The notes below the pieces were generated by a model. The model searched no databases and was not told the origin of the DNA. It saw only the letters and a program-made list of their open reading frames with translations. Position numbers and translations under genes: made by a program. From positions 1 through 64,000 of the forward strand of contig JAHDYR010000012.1 of NCBI GenBank assembly GCA_019828565.1: DNA of 64,000 nucleotides. Reading direction: 5' to 3'. Of this stretch, positions 41,410 through 50,574 are shown piece after piece. The DNA is from Carpediemonas membranifera. Taxonomy: Eukaryota > Fornicata. The first letter of the stretch is position 1. Each line of letters opens with the position of its first letter.

Positions 41410-42771
41410 ATGGAGGTTCTAGCTGCAAATAACGACGATATTGTTAAGCGCTGGTCTGATAGAGTTTCAGTGAAGACGCGTAGTGTGTACAAGAAGCACC
41501 TGGAGGACGTTTTGGCCAGCATTTGCCAGGAAACAGGCGCTGAAATGCAGAAGGGCATCGAGATTGTCCGAAGCGACAACGTTACGACTTATTTGGCGCA
41601 TTATTTCGCTACAAAGACGCCTGCTATGGCTAAGAGGATCGTTTCGGCTGTTCAGTCTTTCCGGAACTTCGACTTGCCACACCCCGCGAAGCCGTTGTCC
41701 TGGAAAGAGGAGGAAGAGGTGTCGTCTGCATCAGTTGAGAGTCTCCCCAGCCCGTATGGCGCCATTGCCATTCTGCTCAACCAGACGGGCTGGGAGTATT
41801 CGTATCTCCAAGGTAATCTCCCCGATGCGATAGACCTTACCTCGTGCCCGAGCTGGATGGGCTTTGGCACGCTCAAATCGGGATTCCCGCAGGCCAGTGC
41901 TGTATCGGAGGCGCTCAAGGTTCAGGGGTTGACGGTTCGCATGCTTCGCTTGTCGCAGCGGATCGACGTGTCCACCGATAGGATGCAGTCTATCGGCACG
42001 CTAGAGCGCCGCGGGAGACCGCAGGAGAAGCCTCAGAAGGTCATTAAGGACAAGCGCATCAGCCTGACCGATGAGCAGTTCAGGCACCAGTTGGCGTCCA
42101 GTCACTTAACGACCACGCGGCGCCCAACGATCCTCGATCTCAACCCGGAGATCCGAAGCTCTGCCGACCTGGTGCCGCCGACGCTCGATAACTGGCTTTA
42201 CAACAAGCTCAGGATGAGGATGGTCCAGCTCCACGACCAGCGTAAGCCCGAGGGGGGCGACACGGGGGAGGGTGAGTCTGACGATGAGGCGCTGTTTGAC
42301 GAGACAGCTGGCGAGGCAGAGATGCCGGAGACCGCAGTGGAGGGCGAGTTTGACGAGACAGCCGGGTTGGAGATGCTGGAAGGAGAGTGGGAGGATGAGG
42401 TGAGTTCAGACAGCGATGCCGAGGATAGCCTCGTCGATAACCTGTCATTTGTTCTGTCACAACAGGTTGAGTGTGATATGTCTGAGAGAGATACCGATGA
42501 GGGTGTCCTGAGCGGGGCCAATGGAAGTGGGCTCGCTCCGCTCTATGACGCTATGAAGACCAGGGAGCCCAGCAGACGCATTCGCCTTCGCCGCTATCAC
42601 GAGAGCGAGTCAGACTTGGGCAGCAGCAGCGACAGCGACGACGAGATGCCGAAGCTGCCCATTGAGGCCTTTGAGCACATCCGTGATGCAGGAATGACAA
42701 CTGTGAGGCTGACGAGGGCCGAGTATGACGACCTGATGGAGAAGAGAGAGCAGGAAAAGCATCAGAAGTAA
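41410..42771 (+). CDS. Tyrosine-recombinase-like DNA-binding protein with acidic tail (E2 allele)
   Basis: 453 codons from the ATG at 41410. Residues about 12-95 have the pattern of a recombinase core-binding domain (SVKTRSVYKKHLEDVL; VTTYLAHYFATKTP; RIVSAVQSFRNF). ILLNQTGWEYSYLQGNL resembles the start of a catalytic domain but again lacks the Arg. LTVRMLRLSQR resembles the later LRxS helix, while HxxR and a nucleophile Tyr are not seen. From VIKDKRISLTDEQF onward it is almost identical to the E1 allele, although the first 200 residues are only distantly similar. That sharp change points to domain exchange or gene conversion. Confidence 0.6.
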   Translation: MEVLAANNDDIVKRWSDRVSVKTRSVYKKHLEDVLASICQETGAEMQKGIEIVRSDNVTTYLAHYFATKTPAMAKRIVSAVQSFRNFDLPHPAKPLSWKEEEEVSSASVESLPSPYGAIAILLNQTGWEYSYLQGNLPDAIDLTSCPSWMGFGTLKSGFPQASAVSEALKVQGLTVRMLRLSQRIDVSTDRMQSIGTLERRGRPQEKPQKVIKDKRISLTDEQFRHQLASSHLTTTRRPTILDLNPEIRSSADLVPPTLDNWLYNKLRMRMVQLHDQRKPEGGDTGEGESDDEALFDETAGEAEMPETAVEGEFDETAGLEMLEGEWEDEVSSDSDAEDSLVDNLSFVLSQQVECDMSERDTDEGVLSGANGSGLAPLYDAMKTREPSRRIRLRRYHESESDLGSSSDSDDEMPKLPIEAFEHIRDAGMTTVRLTRAEYDDLMEKREQEKHQK

Positions 42772-42821
42772 ATGAACGAAGTAAATAAGTCGTGGGAATG
42801 ACTCAAACACTGACTAAGCCA

Positions 42822-43221
42822 TCGACTTGGCGCAGCTGACCACAAATTGTTCTGATTTCATTTAGTGTGCACTTTAGGGGATAGTTTCATTGCAACGCCA
42901 AAATGGCGAGTTCAGGTTGTAGCAATGATCTGATGCGCGGAATGTACTAGAAAACATTGCAATTACAACGCAAAGCAGCGAAAAGCGGAGAAATCAACAT
43001 CAATAACAACATCAACACCAAAAGAACAGTATCCCAAAGAGTTGTGGGCGTTGCTGCGCCAAAGAGCAATAAATGACCACAAAGCATTCGCTTATGCACA
43101 ATTAGCTGCCAGAAAGAACACTACACCGTTACTTTGGATCATTCCAGTTCGCCGGAGATGACGCAGGTCCAGAACGCTGCCTTGGAGGGCTGGTGAAGCG
43201 GTAGTGTAGCGCTTACTCGCC
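42822..43221 (+). repeat. Block B repeat, copy 3
   Basis: Same as 37126-37520. It begins 50 bp after the recombinase-like stop. Confidence 0.8.
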
Positions 43222-43499
43222 AAGCGGGCGATGGTCTCGACGGGACGGTTGACGGTCTCAAGGTGGCCCTGCTCTTCGACGTACCAGGCGGACATGCCGA
43301 TGACGGAGCGGCGCTGACCCTGGCGGACGTTATCCTCGCCCTGGGTGAAGCTGTTCTTGCCGCAGTACACGTCGATACCGATGGTGAGGCAGTGCTGTTG
43401 CATGGAGGCCGAGAAACCATAAACTGCACGGATCCACAAACGTGGATTGGCCTGAACGACAGCGCTGATGCCCAGACAGGCATACCGTCGGTTGTCCAT
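43222..43499 (-). pseudogene. Possible Piwi-domain fragment, copy 2
   Basis: Nearly identical to 37521-37798 (one Pro-to-His change visible), with the same motifs TIGIDVY and RRSVIGMSAWY. It is also set between blocks B and A, so B, fragment and A were duplicated as one unit. Confidence 0.35.
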
Positions 43500-44160
43500 A
43501 GCACGTAGCAGTCAACTACCTGCCAATTGTATCAGTCTCCAGCCATAAGTTCAAAGCATGGCCACCTATACGGCAGCCAGAGCCGATCCACATTTGTGGA
43601 TTCAGCTAAACCGGGCATGCCACAACACTGCATCTAGTCCCATCTAGTCCCAATACACGCGTGTATATACGCTAGAGAGGGCCGCATTTGGCCTTAGGAA
43701 ACGGCTATGGGGTACAGCTTTTTAATCCTTAAAGTGCGTTGCATCGATGCAACAAGCAACTACCTCAAACGTGCGAGCTACCATCGATTTCTTGGCACCA
43801 ACACGACACATTGAAGTCAAGATAACTACGCGGTCAGCTATGAGCACACTAAACAACATCACTGTGCCAAAATACATCTTTGGACATCAGGCATGCCACA
43901 GAACATGTAAGCAACATCAAACCCGCCTAATTCCAGCTCATTTAGTCAATAAACACATCAACACATTCCAATATCTCCTCATGATGCGCCAGATGGCAAG
44001 TGACTCTGGCCTGCTCCTCCGGTGAATGACAATGCAGAAGTCTGGCTGTGGACTTGAGTCAGTCGGACGTGCCGGCCTGCATGCTTCCTTGCGTTGTATG
44101 TAGATGTGGTCTGTTAGCCTGTTGCTCGGGTGGTTAACAAGGGTGAGTGAATAAAACTGG
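43491..44160 (-). repeat. Block A repeat, copy 4 (reversed, extended)
   Basis: Longer than copies 1-3 on the right side: it continues to GTGAGTGAATAAAA at about 44155 and shares this extension with copy 5 (to 47588). Confidence 0.8.
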
Positions 44161-44239
44161 TTCTGAAGTCTGAGTAGCATGTTGAGAGAGCCCCAAAGGC
44201 CAGAGCCTTGACAGAGCTCATGAATCTACTATGATGCTT

Positions 44240-44944
44240 TTACTCCAAGTATTCGAGAGCCAAACGACGGGCCTGATCAACATCGAAGATAGTGGAACCC
44301 CGAATCATCAGCTCAAATGCTGCAACATCAAGGGGATAATGACGATGCTCTCCTTCCCAATACGAAGGCGCGTATGCCATAGAAAGGAACTCGTAAGGCC
44401 GTGTGTTCCTGATGCATTGAAGGGCAAGAAGAGGAAGCGGCACCGTGTCATCATCGACCTGAACCTGCACCTTAATGCAGCGGACTTGTACATTTGTCAC
44501 GATTGGGTTATCGTTCACCATGTGAATTCCGTGCTTGGTAGGGTCGCCACGAACCATGAACTCACTGGAGCCAAGGGGAAGCTCAAAGTCATGCTGCCCA
44601 ATCTGAAGTTCAGGGGTAATAGCACAGACTTTTCCCGCGTATATACCGACGAAGTCGTTGACATTCATCGCATGTGGGGATACAACCCCGAGGCCGCATG
44701 CATCACCACAGATCGAATGCTGCTCAGTAAGAACAAGCCTCTTGCTGACACTGACACCAATTTCATTCAGTTTCAGTCCAGAATAGTCATAAGACAGCTT
44801 AGACGTGTTCAATGATAGAAATTTGTTCCTGTCTGCTTCATTCAGCTCTGAAAGGTTCATGAACTGATTGTAAACATCCAGCGACCAATAGCGATCACTC
44901 TCAACCTTTGAACTCACGTCTGGTATGGTATAATCAATTGGCAT
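44240..44944 (-). CDS. SET-domain methyltransferase-like protein
   Basis: The ATG at 44944 (MPIDYTIPDVSSK) gives about 234 codons. An ATG-less upstream extension is open but less likely. The SET-like features in order are NDFVGIYAGKVCAI (the G-x-Y-x-G strand), HGIHMVNDNPIVTNVQVRC (the position of the NHS-x-x-PN motif, here NDNPIVTN), and PYEFLSMAYAPSYWEGE (the position of E-x-x-x-DY followed by YW). SET enzymes methylate lysines, often on histones. The weak NHS motif leaves activity uncertain. It is divergent from 44978 with 33 bp between the ATGs. It is E2-specific cargo. Confidence 0.6.
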   Translation of the reverse strand: MPIDYTIPDVSSKVESDRYWSLDVYNQFMNLSELNEADRNKFLSLNTSKLSYDYSGLKLNEIGVSVSKRLVLTEQHSICGDACGLGVVSPHAMNVNDFVGIYAGKVCAITPELQIGQHDFELPLGSSEFMVRGDPTKHGIHMVNDNPIVTNVQVRCIKVQVQVDDDTVPLPLLALQCIRNTRPYEFLSMAYAPSYWEGEHRHYPLDVAAFELMIRGSTIFDVDQARRLALEYLE

Positions 44945-44977
44945 GCTCACGACCAAACTGTGTAAACTGCACGTACA

Positions 44978-45541
44978 ATGAGCAATCATCAGAAACAATT
45001 GTTTGAGCATTACTACAAGCTGTGGTGCATGTTGAATGTAGACAGGATCAAAGCTTTCAACCAAGGAATGGAAAGAGTCCGTCAAAATTGCGCGGAAGCG
45101 TTTGCTTCATATTGGCTCACCACTGATCAAGCTAGAACGGTCTTTTTCGCAAAAACTGATGAGCTTCGGGAATCATGGAGTGATGGCATTGTGCACTCGA
45201 CATTTTCAGACATTAGCGATGATGCCATCGATTCTTCAACATCAAAGATTTCCCGTCAGCTCCAGCTGCTACGCTGGAAGAAGGTTGGCCTACGAGTCGG
45301 AAAGAAAGACTTGGCAACCTATATCCATGCTTCCTTCGACTTCGAGGCTTCCCTCTTCGATCGATGGTGTGCCTATGTTTTGGCGACATTCTCGAATGAG
45401 TTTAGCATATGGTTCAAGGCTCTGAGTGAAGATCGCATTAGTGACTCCGAGTTCCACAAATACATCCTCTTTCGCATGAACAACAATTCGGAGAATGAGA
45501 GTGTTCCTCCGCACTGCACTCTTATCTTTAAATTTGACTGA
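44978..45541 (+). CDS. Unknown protein, 187 residues
   Basis: The ATG at 44978 (MSNHQKQLFEHYYKLW), divergent from the SET-like gene. It is mostly helical with many aromatic residues (FDRWCAYVLATFSNEFSIWF) and ends HCTLIFKFD. The stop is 7 bp from the stop of the converging gene at 45549. There is no clear domain, signal peptide or membrane segment, and E1 has no copy. Confidence 0.5.
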   Translation: MSNHQKQLFEHYYKLWCMLNVDRIKAFNQGMERVRQNCAEAFASYWLTTDQARTVFFAKTDELRESWSDGIVHSTFSDISDDAIDSSTSKISRQLQLLRWKKVGLRVGKKDLATYIHASFDFEASLFDRWCAYVLATFSNEFSIWFKALSEDRISDSEFHKYILFRMNNNSENESVPPHCTLIFKFD

Positions 45542-45548
45542 TTCTTCT

Positions 45549-46814
45549 TTACTCCAACTGTGCTCGCTTCCCATCATCATCGCCTGACTCCGTCACGTTG
45601 CCTTTCCGCTTGCCAGACCCACTTCTCTCTTCACATTCCGTCTCGGGCGATGGCTTGACATACGTCAGGGAGTTCGTCTCCACAGAAAGCGCAAACATTT
45701 GCTCCATCATCGATAGCCTGTCTGTGTCAGTTACTCCATCCTTCAGTTCCTGCATGAGTGCTGCACGCGTTCCTCCCTCGCTGTTATATGCCATGAAGAA
45801 GCTCTCCAAGACCATGTTTGCCAACTCTCTCGCATCACCCGTGTCCCTGGGAATCAAACCAGCCTCCAGGAACTTGCCGAAGTCGGCGTATGTCAGCAAC
45901 ATCATGCCGATGATGATGTGGCTTCGTTCTATGCTCTTCACACCCATATTCGTGGCATGTTTCTGTACATCATTATAGAAGCTTGACTTGTTAGTCCTGC
46001 GAGTGCGGGTTGTGCAGTAACTCTGGTTACGGCTGATGAACTCGCTGCGTTGTTTTTCGGCCATCTTAGTCAGTTCAGCTGTTGGAGCAATTATCGGGTC
46101 CACAGTAAACTTATCCTTCGCTATATAGTCATACAGAGTTAGGTTATACGCAACGTAAATACGCATCACCGTGAGGTTCTCTTCAGAGAGGCTGTCGGCA
46201 ATATGGTTGAGTGACGCCAGGGAAGTTTGCATGTCCCCCAGCCGATTCACACGCTCGACTGACCTCTCTAGTGAAGGCAATCTAGCTTTGATCGTCTTGA
46301 GATACTTCTGGAGGAACGCACTTCTCTCCACCGGCAAGGCAGCATCATCGGGATGGACAATCTCTGACGGAAAAGTTAGCTTCTGGGTCTTCCTTGCCGA
46401 AAGTAGCCGACGCTTGTGGGCCTTCTTTGTCTTATGCGAGCTTGATGCGCTGGTTACGGGTGGCTCATCCTCTTCTCCGTCGTGCACTTCGACAATCTTC
46501 ATTGTTTCCTCGCGATCGCCCGAATACAATGCATCCATCTTCTCTAGCGCTTCTGGATCCTCGTTGAGCACTTCCCGCTCCAACAAAAGGAAGGACCGCA
46601 AGAACTCGGTGTGAATAGTCTTGGAGTATGCCCTTCCGTGGCGCTCGCCTCTTATGGATTGCGAGGATCCCCGAAGAACATCGACTGCGGCGAGCATTGT
46701 CATGAGATACCGCAAATGCTCAGAGGATGAGTGCTTTCCTGTGAAGACATCCATTTCGTCCATAAACTGCGGCAAAACAAGGTGAAGCATGCTTACGACC
46801 GCGTTGATGTCCAT
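45549..46814 (-). CDS. Unknown protein, 421 residues, with basic region
   Basis: The ATG at 46814 (MDINAVVSMLHL). A cluster KTKKAHKRRLLSARKTQK near residue 130 looks like a nuclear localisation signal. The acidic/Ser stretch DGEEDEPPVTSASSS precedes it. The rest is helical, with repeated hydrophobic heptads around AEKQRSEFISRNQ and SFYNDVQKHATNMG. The C-terminus is charged (KRKGNVTESGDDDGKRAQ). No family was recognised. Compact packing with its neighbours suggests the three genes came together as one cargo block. Confidence 0.5.
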   Translation of the reverse strand: MDINAVVSMLHLVLPQFMDEMDVFTGKHSSSEHLRYLMTMLAAVDVLRGSSQSIRGERHGRAYSKTIHTEFLRSFLLLEREVLNEDPEALEKMDALYSGDREETMKIVEVHDGEEDEPPVTSASSSHKTKKAHKRRLLSARKTQKLTFPSEIVHPDDAALPVERSAFLQKYLKTIKARLPSLERSVERVNRLGDMQTSLASLNHIADSLSEENLTVMRIYVAYNLTLYDYIAKDKFTVDPIIAPTAELTKMAEKQRSEFISRNQSYCTTRTRRTNKSSFYNDVQKHATNMGVKSIERSHIIIGMMLLTYADFGKFLEAGLIPRDTGDARELANMVLESFFMAYNSEGGTRAALMQELKDGVTDTDRLSMMEQMFALSVETNSLTYVKPSPETECEERSGSGKRKGNVTESGDDDGKRAQLE

Positions 46815-46917
46815 ACAGGTGTCAGACTGACCCACGATTATTGTCTAAGCTCATGCACAGCCCCAAGCCCCAGGGAGCGCCTGTCTGTTGCGAAGCGAGC
46901 CCTGCCAGTGAATGGCC

Positions 46918-47590
46918 GTCGGTTGTCCATATGAGCACGTACCAGTCAACTACCTGCCAATTGTATCAGTCTCCAGCCATAAGTCCAAAGCATGGCCACC
47001 TATACGGCAGCCAGAGCCGATCCACATTTGTGGATTCAGCTAGACCGGGCATGCCACAACACTGCATCTAGTCCCATCTAGTCCCAATACACGCGTGTAT
47101 ATACGCTAGAGAGGGCCGCATTTGGCCTTAGGAAACGGCTATGGGGTACAGCTTTTTAATCCTTAAAGTGCGTTGCATCGATGCAACAAGCAACTACCTC
47201 AAACGTGCGAGCTACCATCGATTTCTTGGCACCAACACGACACATTGAAGTCAGATAACTACGCGGTCAGCTATGAGCACACTAAACAACATCACTGTGC
47301 CAAAATACATCTTTGGACATCAGGCATGCCACAGAACATGTAAGCAACATCAAACCCGCCTAATTCCAGCTCATTTAGTCAATAAACACATCAACACATT
47401 CCAATATCTCCTCATGATGCGCCAGATGGCAAGTGACTCTGGCCTGCTCCTCCGGTGAATGACAATGCAGAAGTCTGGCTGTGGACTTGAGTCAGTCGGA
47501 CGTGCCGGCCTGCATGCTTCCTTGCGTTGTATGTAGATGTGGTCTGTTAGCCTGTTGCTCGGGTGGTTAACAAGGGTGAGTGAATAAAAG
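46918..47590 (-). repeat. Block A repeat, copy 5 (reversed)
   Basis: Matches 43491-44160 through GTGAGTGAATAAAA, after which the sequence changes abruptly to a captured gene fragment. Confidence 0.8.
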
Positions 47591-48250
47591 TGTGTTGAGG
47601 AAGTACGATCACGTGCTCGAGAACACCTCCCCCAACATTACCCTTCAGGACGTCGCATCCTTTGCCTACAACGCCTCCCATCTTTATTCAGCTGGGCCAG
47701 CCCCATCAGATTGATGACCCGCCACCCATGGCCATGATGGTCGGCAAGACCCTGCCCCACACTACCGTGAGTTCCCTCTCTACCGCGGCCTCAAGTTCAT
47801 CTAGAGAGTCTCCCGGCCACCATCGGTCCATAACGCAGAGAGCACTACTGCATCATGTAGCGCCCCTTCTCTCGAATCCCTCCTCGCCACGCTCTCCAAG
47901 ATCCCCCCGCTTGAACCAACCGCACAAGTCCTCCTAGATCACGCCCGCTCGATCCTCGCAGACGGACCCCCGCTGTCCATGAACGTCGAGCTCTCGCCTG
48001 GCGATGAGCTCCCGATCGCCATGCACACGCTGAACCAGGGCGCGGTGTGGGCGTGTCTGGTGGGTGGCGGGGCCAACCCGACCTCGAGGACAGAGTGCTG
48101 AAGGAGGCTCAAGAGCAGTGGCCAGGCATAGACGGCATGATCAGCGACGCGTTCACCCCCGAGGCCAAGTGCCTCTGGTTCCTCTGCCGCAAGTTCTTTT
48201 TCACGCTGAACGTCGCAGAGAAGAACGGCGAGAGCTACATCAGTAAGCAC
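47591..48250 (+). pseudogene. Captured gene fragment with intron-like sequence
   Basis: Coding-like stretches in changing frames (ENTSPNITLQDVASFAYNA near 47617, then MAMMVGKTLPHT, then LLATLSKIPPLEPTAQVLLD, then PEAKCLWFLCRKFFFTLN near 48170). A 38-nt intron is likely at about 47767-47804 (GTGAGT...CATCTAG), so this looks like genomic and not reverse-transcribed capture. Both ends are cut by block boundaries (A on the left, B on the right). I could not identify the parent gene. Confidence 0.4.
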
Positions 48251-48261
48251 TTTAGACTTTA

Positions 48262-48496
48262 GAGAAATCAACATCAATAACAACATCAACACCAAAAGAA
48301 CAGTATCCCAAAGAGTTGTGGGCGTTGCTGCGCCAAAGAGCAATAAATGACCACAAAGCATTCGCTTATGCACAATTAGCTGCCAGAAAGAACACTACAC
48401 CGTTACTTTGGATCATTCCAGTTCGCCGGAGATGACGCAGGTCCAGAACGCTGCCTTGGAGGGCTGGTGAAGCGGTAGTGTAGCGCTTACTCGCCA
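48262..48496 (+). repeat. Block B repeat, copy 4 (left-truncated)
   Basis: Matches block B from its middle to its right end. It is followed by unique sequence (48497-48643) before the PHD-like gene. Confidence 0.8.
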
Positions 48497-48643
48497 AACG
48501 GGCGATGGTCTGATCAAGGTTCGGCAAGGGTCTTTGGGTCTCGTTGTTGACATGCGACGGCAAGCCCACTCTGAGGTCTCGCATGAGCCCCCGCACAGTA
48601 TCAAATCTGCGGCATAAACTTACAATATGTCATTCATTGACCT

Positions 48644-49774
48644 TTATTGATTCGAATCACTGTTATCCTCGGCATCAGCTGTATCAAAATGCTTCATCAT
48701 GTCACGGAAGTGCGAGAGATCGAATACCTCCCCTTCCTGATGCAGTGACTTATAGCAAGAAATGCAGATAGGGCCTCTCTCAGAGGGACGACCCATAAGG
48801 TCGGGGCCAGACTCAAACTTATTAAAGGCGATGTGGTCCTTGCAGAAGTATGCATGGCAGTACATGCACATGAAAGAGTTGACACCGTTCGCGGAGATAT
48901 CAGTCTCACAGCCTCCCTTCATGCATATAGTCTGCTTCTCAGCGTTTGAACAGAGCTCACAGACGGTGAACGTCTTGTCATTGTTGTTCTTGTCCTTGCG
49001 AGTGACCGTCGAAAAGCTATCATCCTCACAGATTCTGTGGACGAACCTGTGGCAGAAGTCGCACTCTAAGACAGTTTCGTCTGTTCTACCGTCAACGAAG
49101 AAGAGGCCACGTAAGTCTGCGCAGTAAGGGCAACACTTGCGGAGGCTGTTCTTCCACATCTTGGCAGTGGTGCCCATAAAGTATTCCGCGTCGGAAGCGC
49201 CTGGCTTCGTGTTCCTAAACTGCTCAGTCATGTGGTTCACGGCCTCAATCATCTCAGCGACGTTGGCACCGTTGACTGACGAAGCTTGCATTGCACGCGT
49301 GGAGTCAACGGACATAGTGGGCTGCTCAGCGGTCTGAACAGTGGGGTGGGGGGTGGGGACGGCAGGATTGCGGCGCGGCTGGCACACCCGGAAGGCTCTT
49401 TGGGAGCTGTCGAGCTTGGAATTTCGCAAATGATCAGTTTCAGCGTCAGTGAGAGTTACAAGCTGGCTGAGTCCGGCTATCAATGCGGCACGCCCTGTAT
49501 CTGTCGCGTGAATTCCTTGGTAGATGCCCTTCGTGTTAGGAGAGAGTTTGCGGCCAGCAAGGTTCTCGATAGCCTTGGGTACTGACCTCATGAAGTCCTG
49601 CTTACGCGGCATGCGCTCTAGAACAGTTTTTGGGAGGATTGCAAGGATTGCATCCGCGATGGAGCGACAATCGCATTTCGTGCTTCTCTCTTCCCAACGA
49701 TAGCATGTTGCGATGATTGTGTGCACAATATCACGCACAGTATCTCTTGAAAGCCGCTCCTGGTCTTCTACCAT
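48644..49774 (-). CDS. PHD-like zinc-finger protein, intact (E2)
   Basis: 376 codons from the ATG at 49774 (MVEDQERLSRDTVRD). The N-terminal third is helical. A Pro/Thr-rich linker (NPAVPTPHPTVQTAEQP) follows. Then come Cys/His clusters: CCPYC, LECDFCHRFVHRIC, CELCSNAEKQTICMKGGC, FMCMYCHAYFCKDH and ICISC. The spacing C-x2-C...C-x2-C-x3-H-x2-C is like a PHD or extended PHD finger, which reads histone tails. The C-terminal tail is acidic. E1 has a broken copy at 13554-14459. It is divergent from the 71-codon gene. Confidence 0.65.
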   Translation of the reverse strand: MVEDQERLSRDTVRDIVHTIIATCYRWEERSTKCDCRSIADAILAILPKTVLERMPRKQDFMRSVPKAIENLAGRKLSPNTKGIYQGIHATDTGRAALIAGLSQLVTLTDAETDHLRNSKLDSSQRAFRVCQPRRNPAVPTPHPTVQTAEQPTMSVDSTRAMQASSVNGANVAEMIEAVNHMTEQFRNTKPGASDAEYFMGTTAKMWKNSLRKCCPYCADLRGLFFVDGRTDETVLECDFCHRFVHRICEDDSFSTVTRKDKNNNDKTFTVCELCSNAEKQTICMKGGCETDISANGVNSFMCMYCHAYFCKDHIAFNKFESGPDLMGRPSERGPICISCYKSLHQEGEVFDLSHFRDMMKHFDTADAEDNSDSNQ

Positions 49775-49827
49775 ACTGCCCCACTTTTGTGGGGGTGTAA
49801 AAAACTGAGTGCAGTTTTAAGTTGGAA

Positions 49828-50043
49828 ATGGAATCCTACAGGTATAGAGACTATTACGAAGAGATAGGAACCGTTATAGCTGCAATTGATGCAATATTAG
49901 CACATCCAGAACTGTGGGCGGTAGCAGAGCGTGTTGGAATGGATAGATTAGCAAGAGCGAAGGACTTACTCAATATAGAGCAAGAAAGGGCCAAATGCGG
50001 GATTCCGCCATCAAGTTCAGAAGAGTACAGTGATTCACAGTAA
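49828..50043 (+). CDS. Small conserved protein, 71 residues (E2)
   Basis: Identical to 14513-14728. The ATG is 53 bp from the divergent PHD-like ATG. It is followed by the 19-bp inverted repeat (50130-50230) and the right terminal repeat. Conservation next to one element end resembles accessory genes of DNA transposons. The function is unknown. Confidence 0.5.
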   Translation: MESYRYRDYYEEIGTVIAAIDAILAHPELWAVAERVGMDRLARAKDLLNIEQERAKCGIPPSSSEEYSDSQ

Positions 50044-50129
50044 ACCGTAGCGATCTATTGAGTTATATTCAGTTCTGGCCATGTTCGGCTTTTCCGGAAT
50101 GTCAAAAATTTGACACGTCCATTTTCTCC

Positions 50130-50230
50130 AAATTGCTGATTGCCAACGCTAGACCAGACATGCCAGGCTGTAGTACACGTGCTATACTACAACGTGGTGG
50201 TTCTGGTTTGCCGTTGGCAATCAGCAATTT
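50130..50230. repeat. 19-bp inverted repeat near the E2 right end
   Basis: Arms 50130-50148 and 50212-50230, as in E1 14814-14914. Confidence 0.65.
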
Positions 50231-50556
50231 CGAGAACAGACAAACTTCTTTTGCGATTTTTGCAACTTCTGGAGCATATATCATTTGGTACAGACCCAGC
50301 CACGCAATAAAAACGCATAGCGTGGCTTACCATGGTCGGAACTATCTTAGAAAAGTTTGCGGTAAATATTGAGTAAATATTTGATATAGATCTCGAGATT
50401 TAATGTCCCTTAGGTAGCCCTTGGATGCAAACATCCGCCCAGTAAATTTCGCTGTACAGCTCTAGCCCAATACAAAAATATGAGGGCTCGAAGTTTTGGC
50501 CTTCTCAGAAAAAGGTGGCAGTATACTGCTACTTTTCTTTGCTTGAGTAGCTGTAT

Positions 50557-50574
50557 TACACCCCCTCCAGACAG
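50557..50574 (-). repeat. E2 right terminal inverted repeat
   Basis: TACACCCCCTCCAGACAG, then CATG at 50575-50578. Confidence 0.92.

Larger units (their letters stand above)
33083..50574. mobile_element. E2: 17.5-kb TIR DNA element with transposase-like gene
   Basis: It has the same 18-bp terminal inverted repeats as E1 (33083-33100 and 50557-50574) and CATG on both sides (33079-33082 and 50575-50578). It carries the transposase-like gene, the recombinase-like/OTU-like cassette in the opposite orientation to E1, a SET-domain gene, two unknown genes, a captured gene fragment, the PHD-like gene and the 71-codon gene. Blocks A and B are each present three times. The left flank is gypsy gag and the right flank is a LINE 3' end, so the two flanks were not one sequence. 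Either the copy is recombinant or a flank was rearranged later. Confidence 0.85.

Noticed and set aside
3184-50574. E1/E2 as Polinton/Maverick elements
   Set aside because: No protein-primed DNA polymerase, capsid, packaging ATPase or retroviral-type integrase was found in them.
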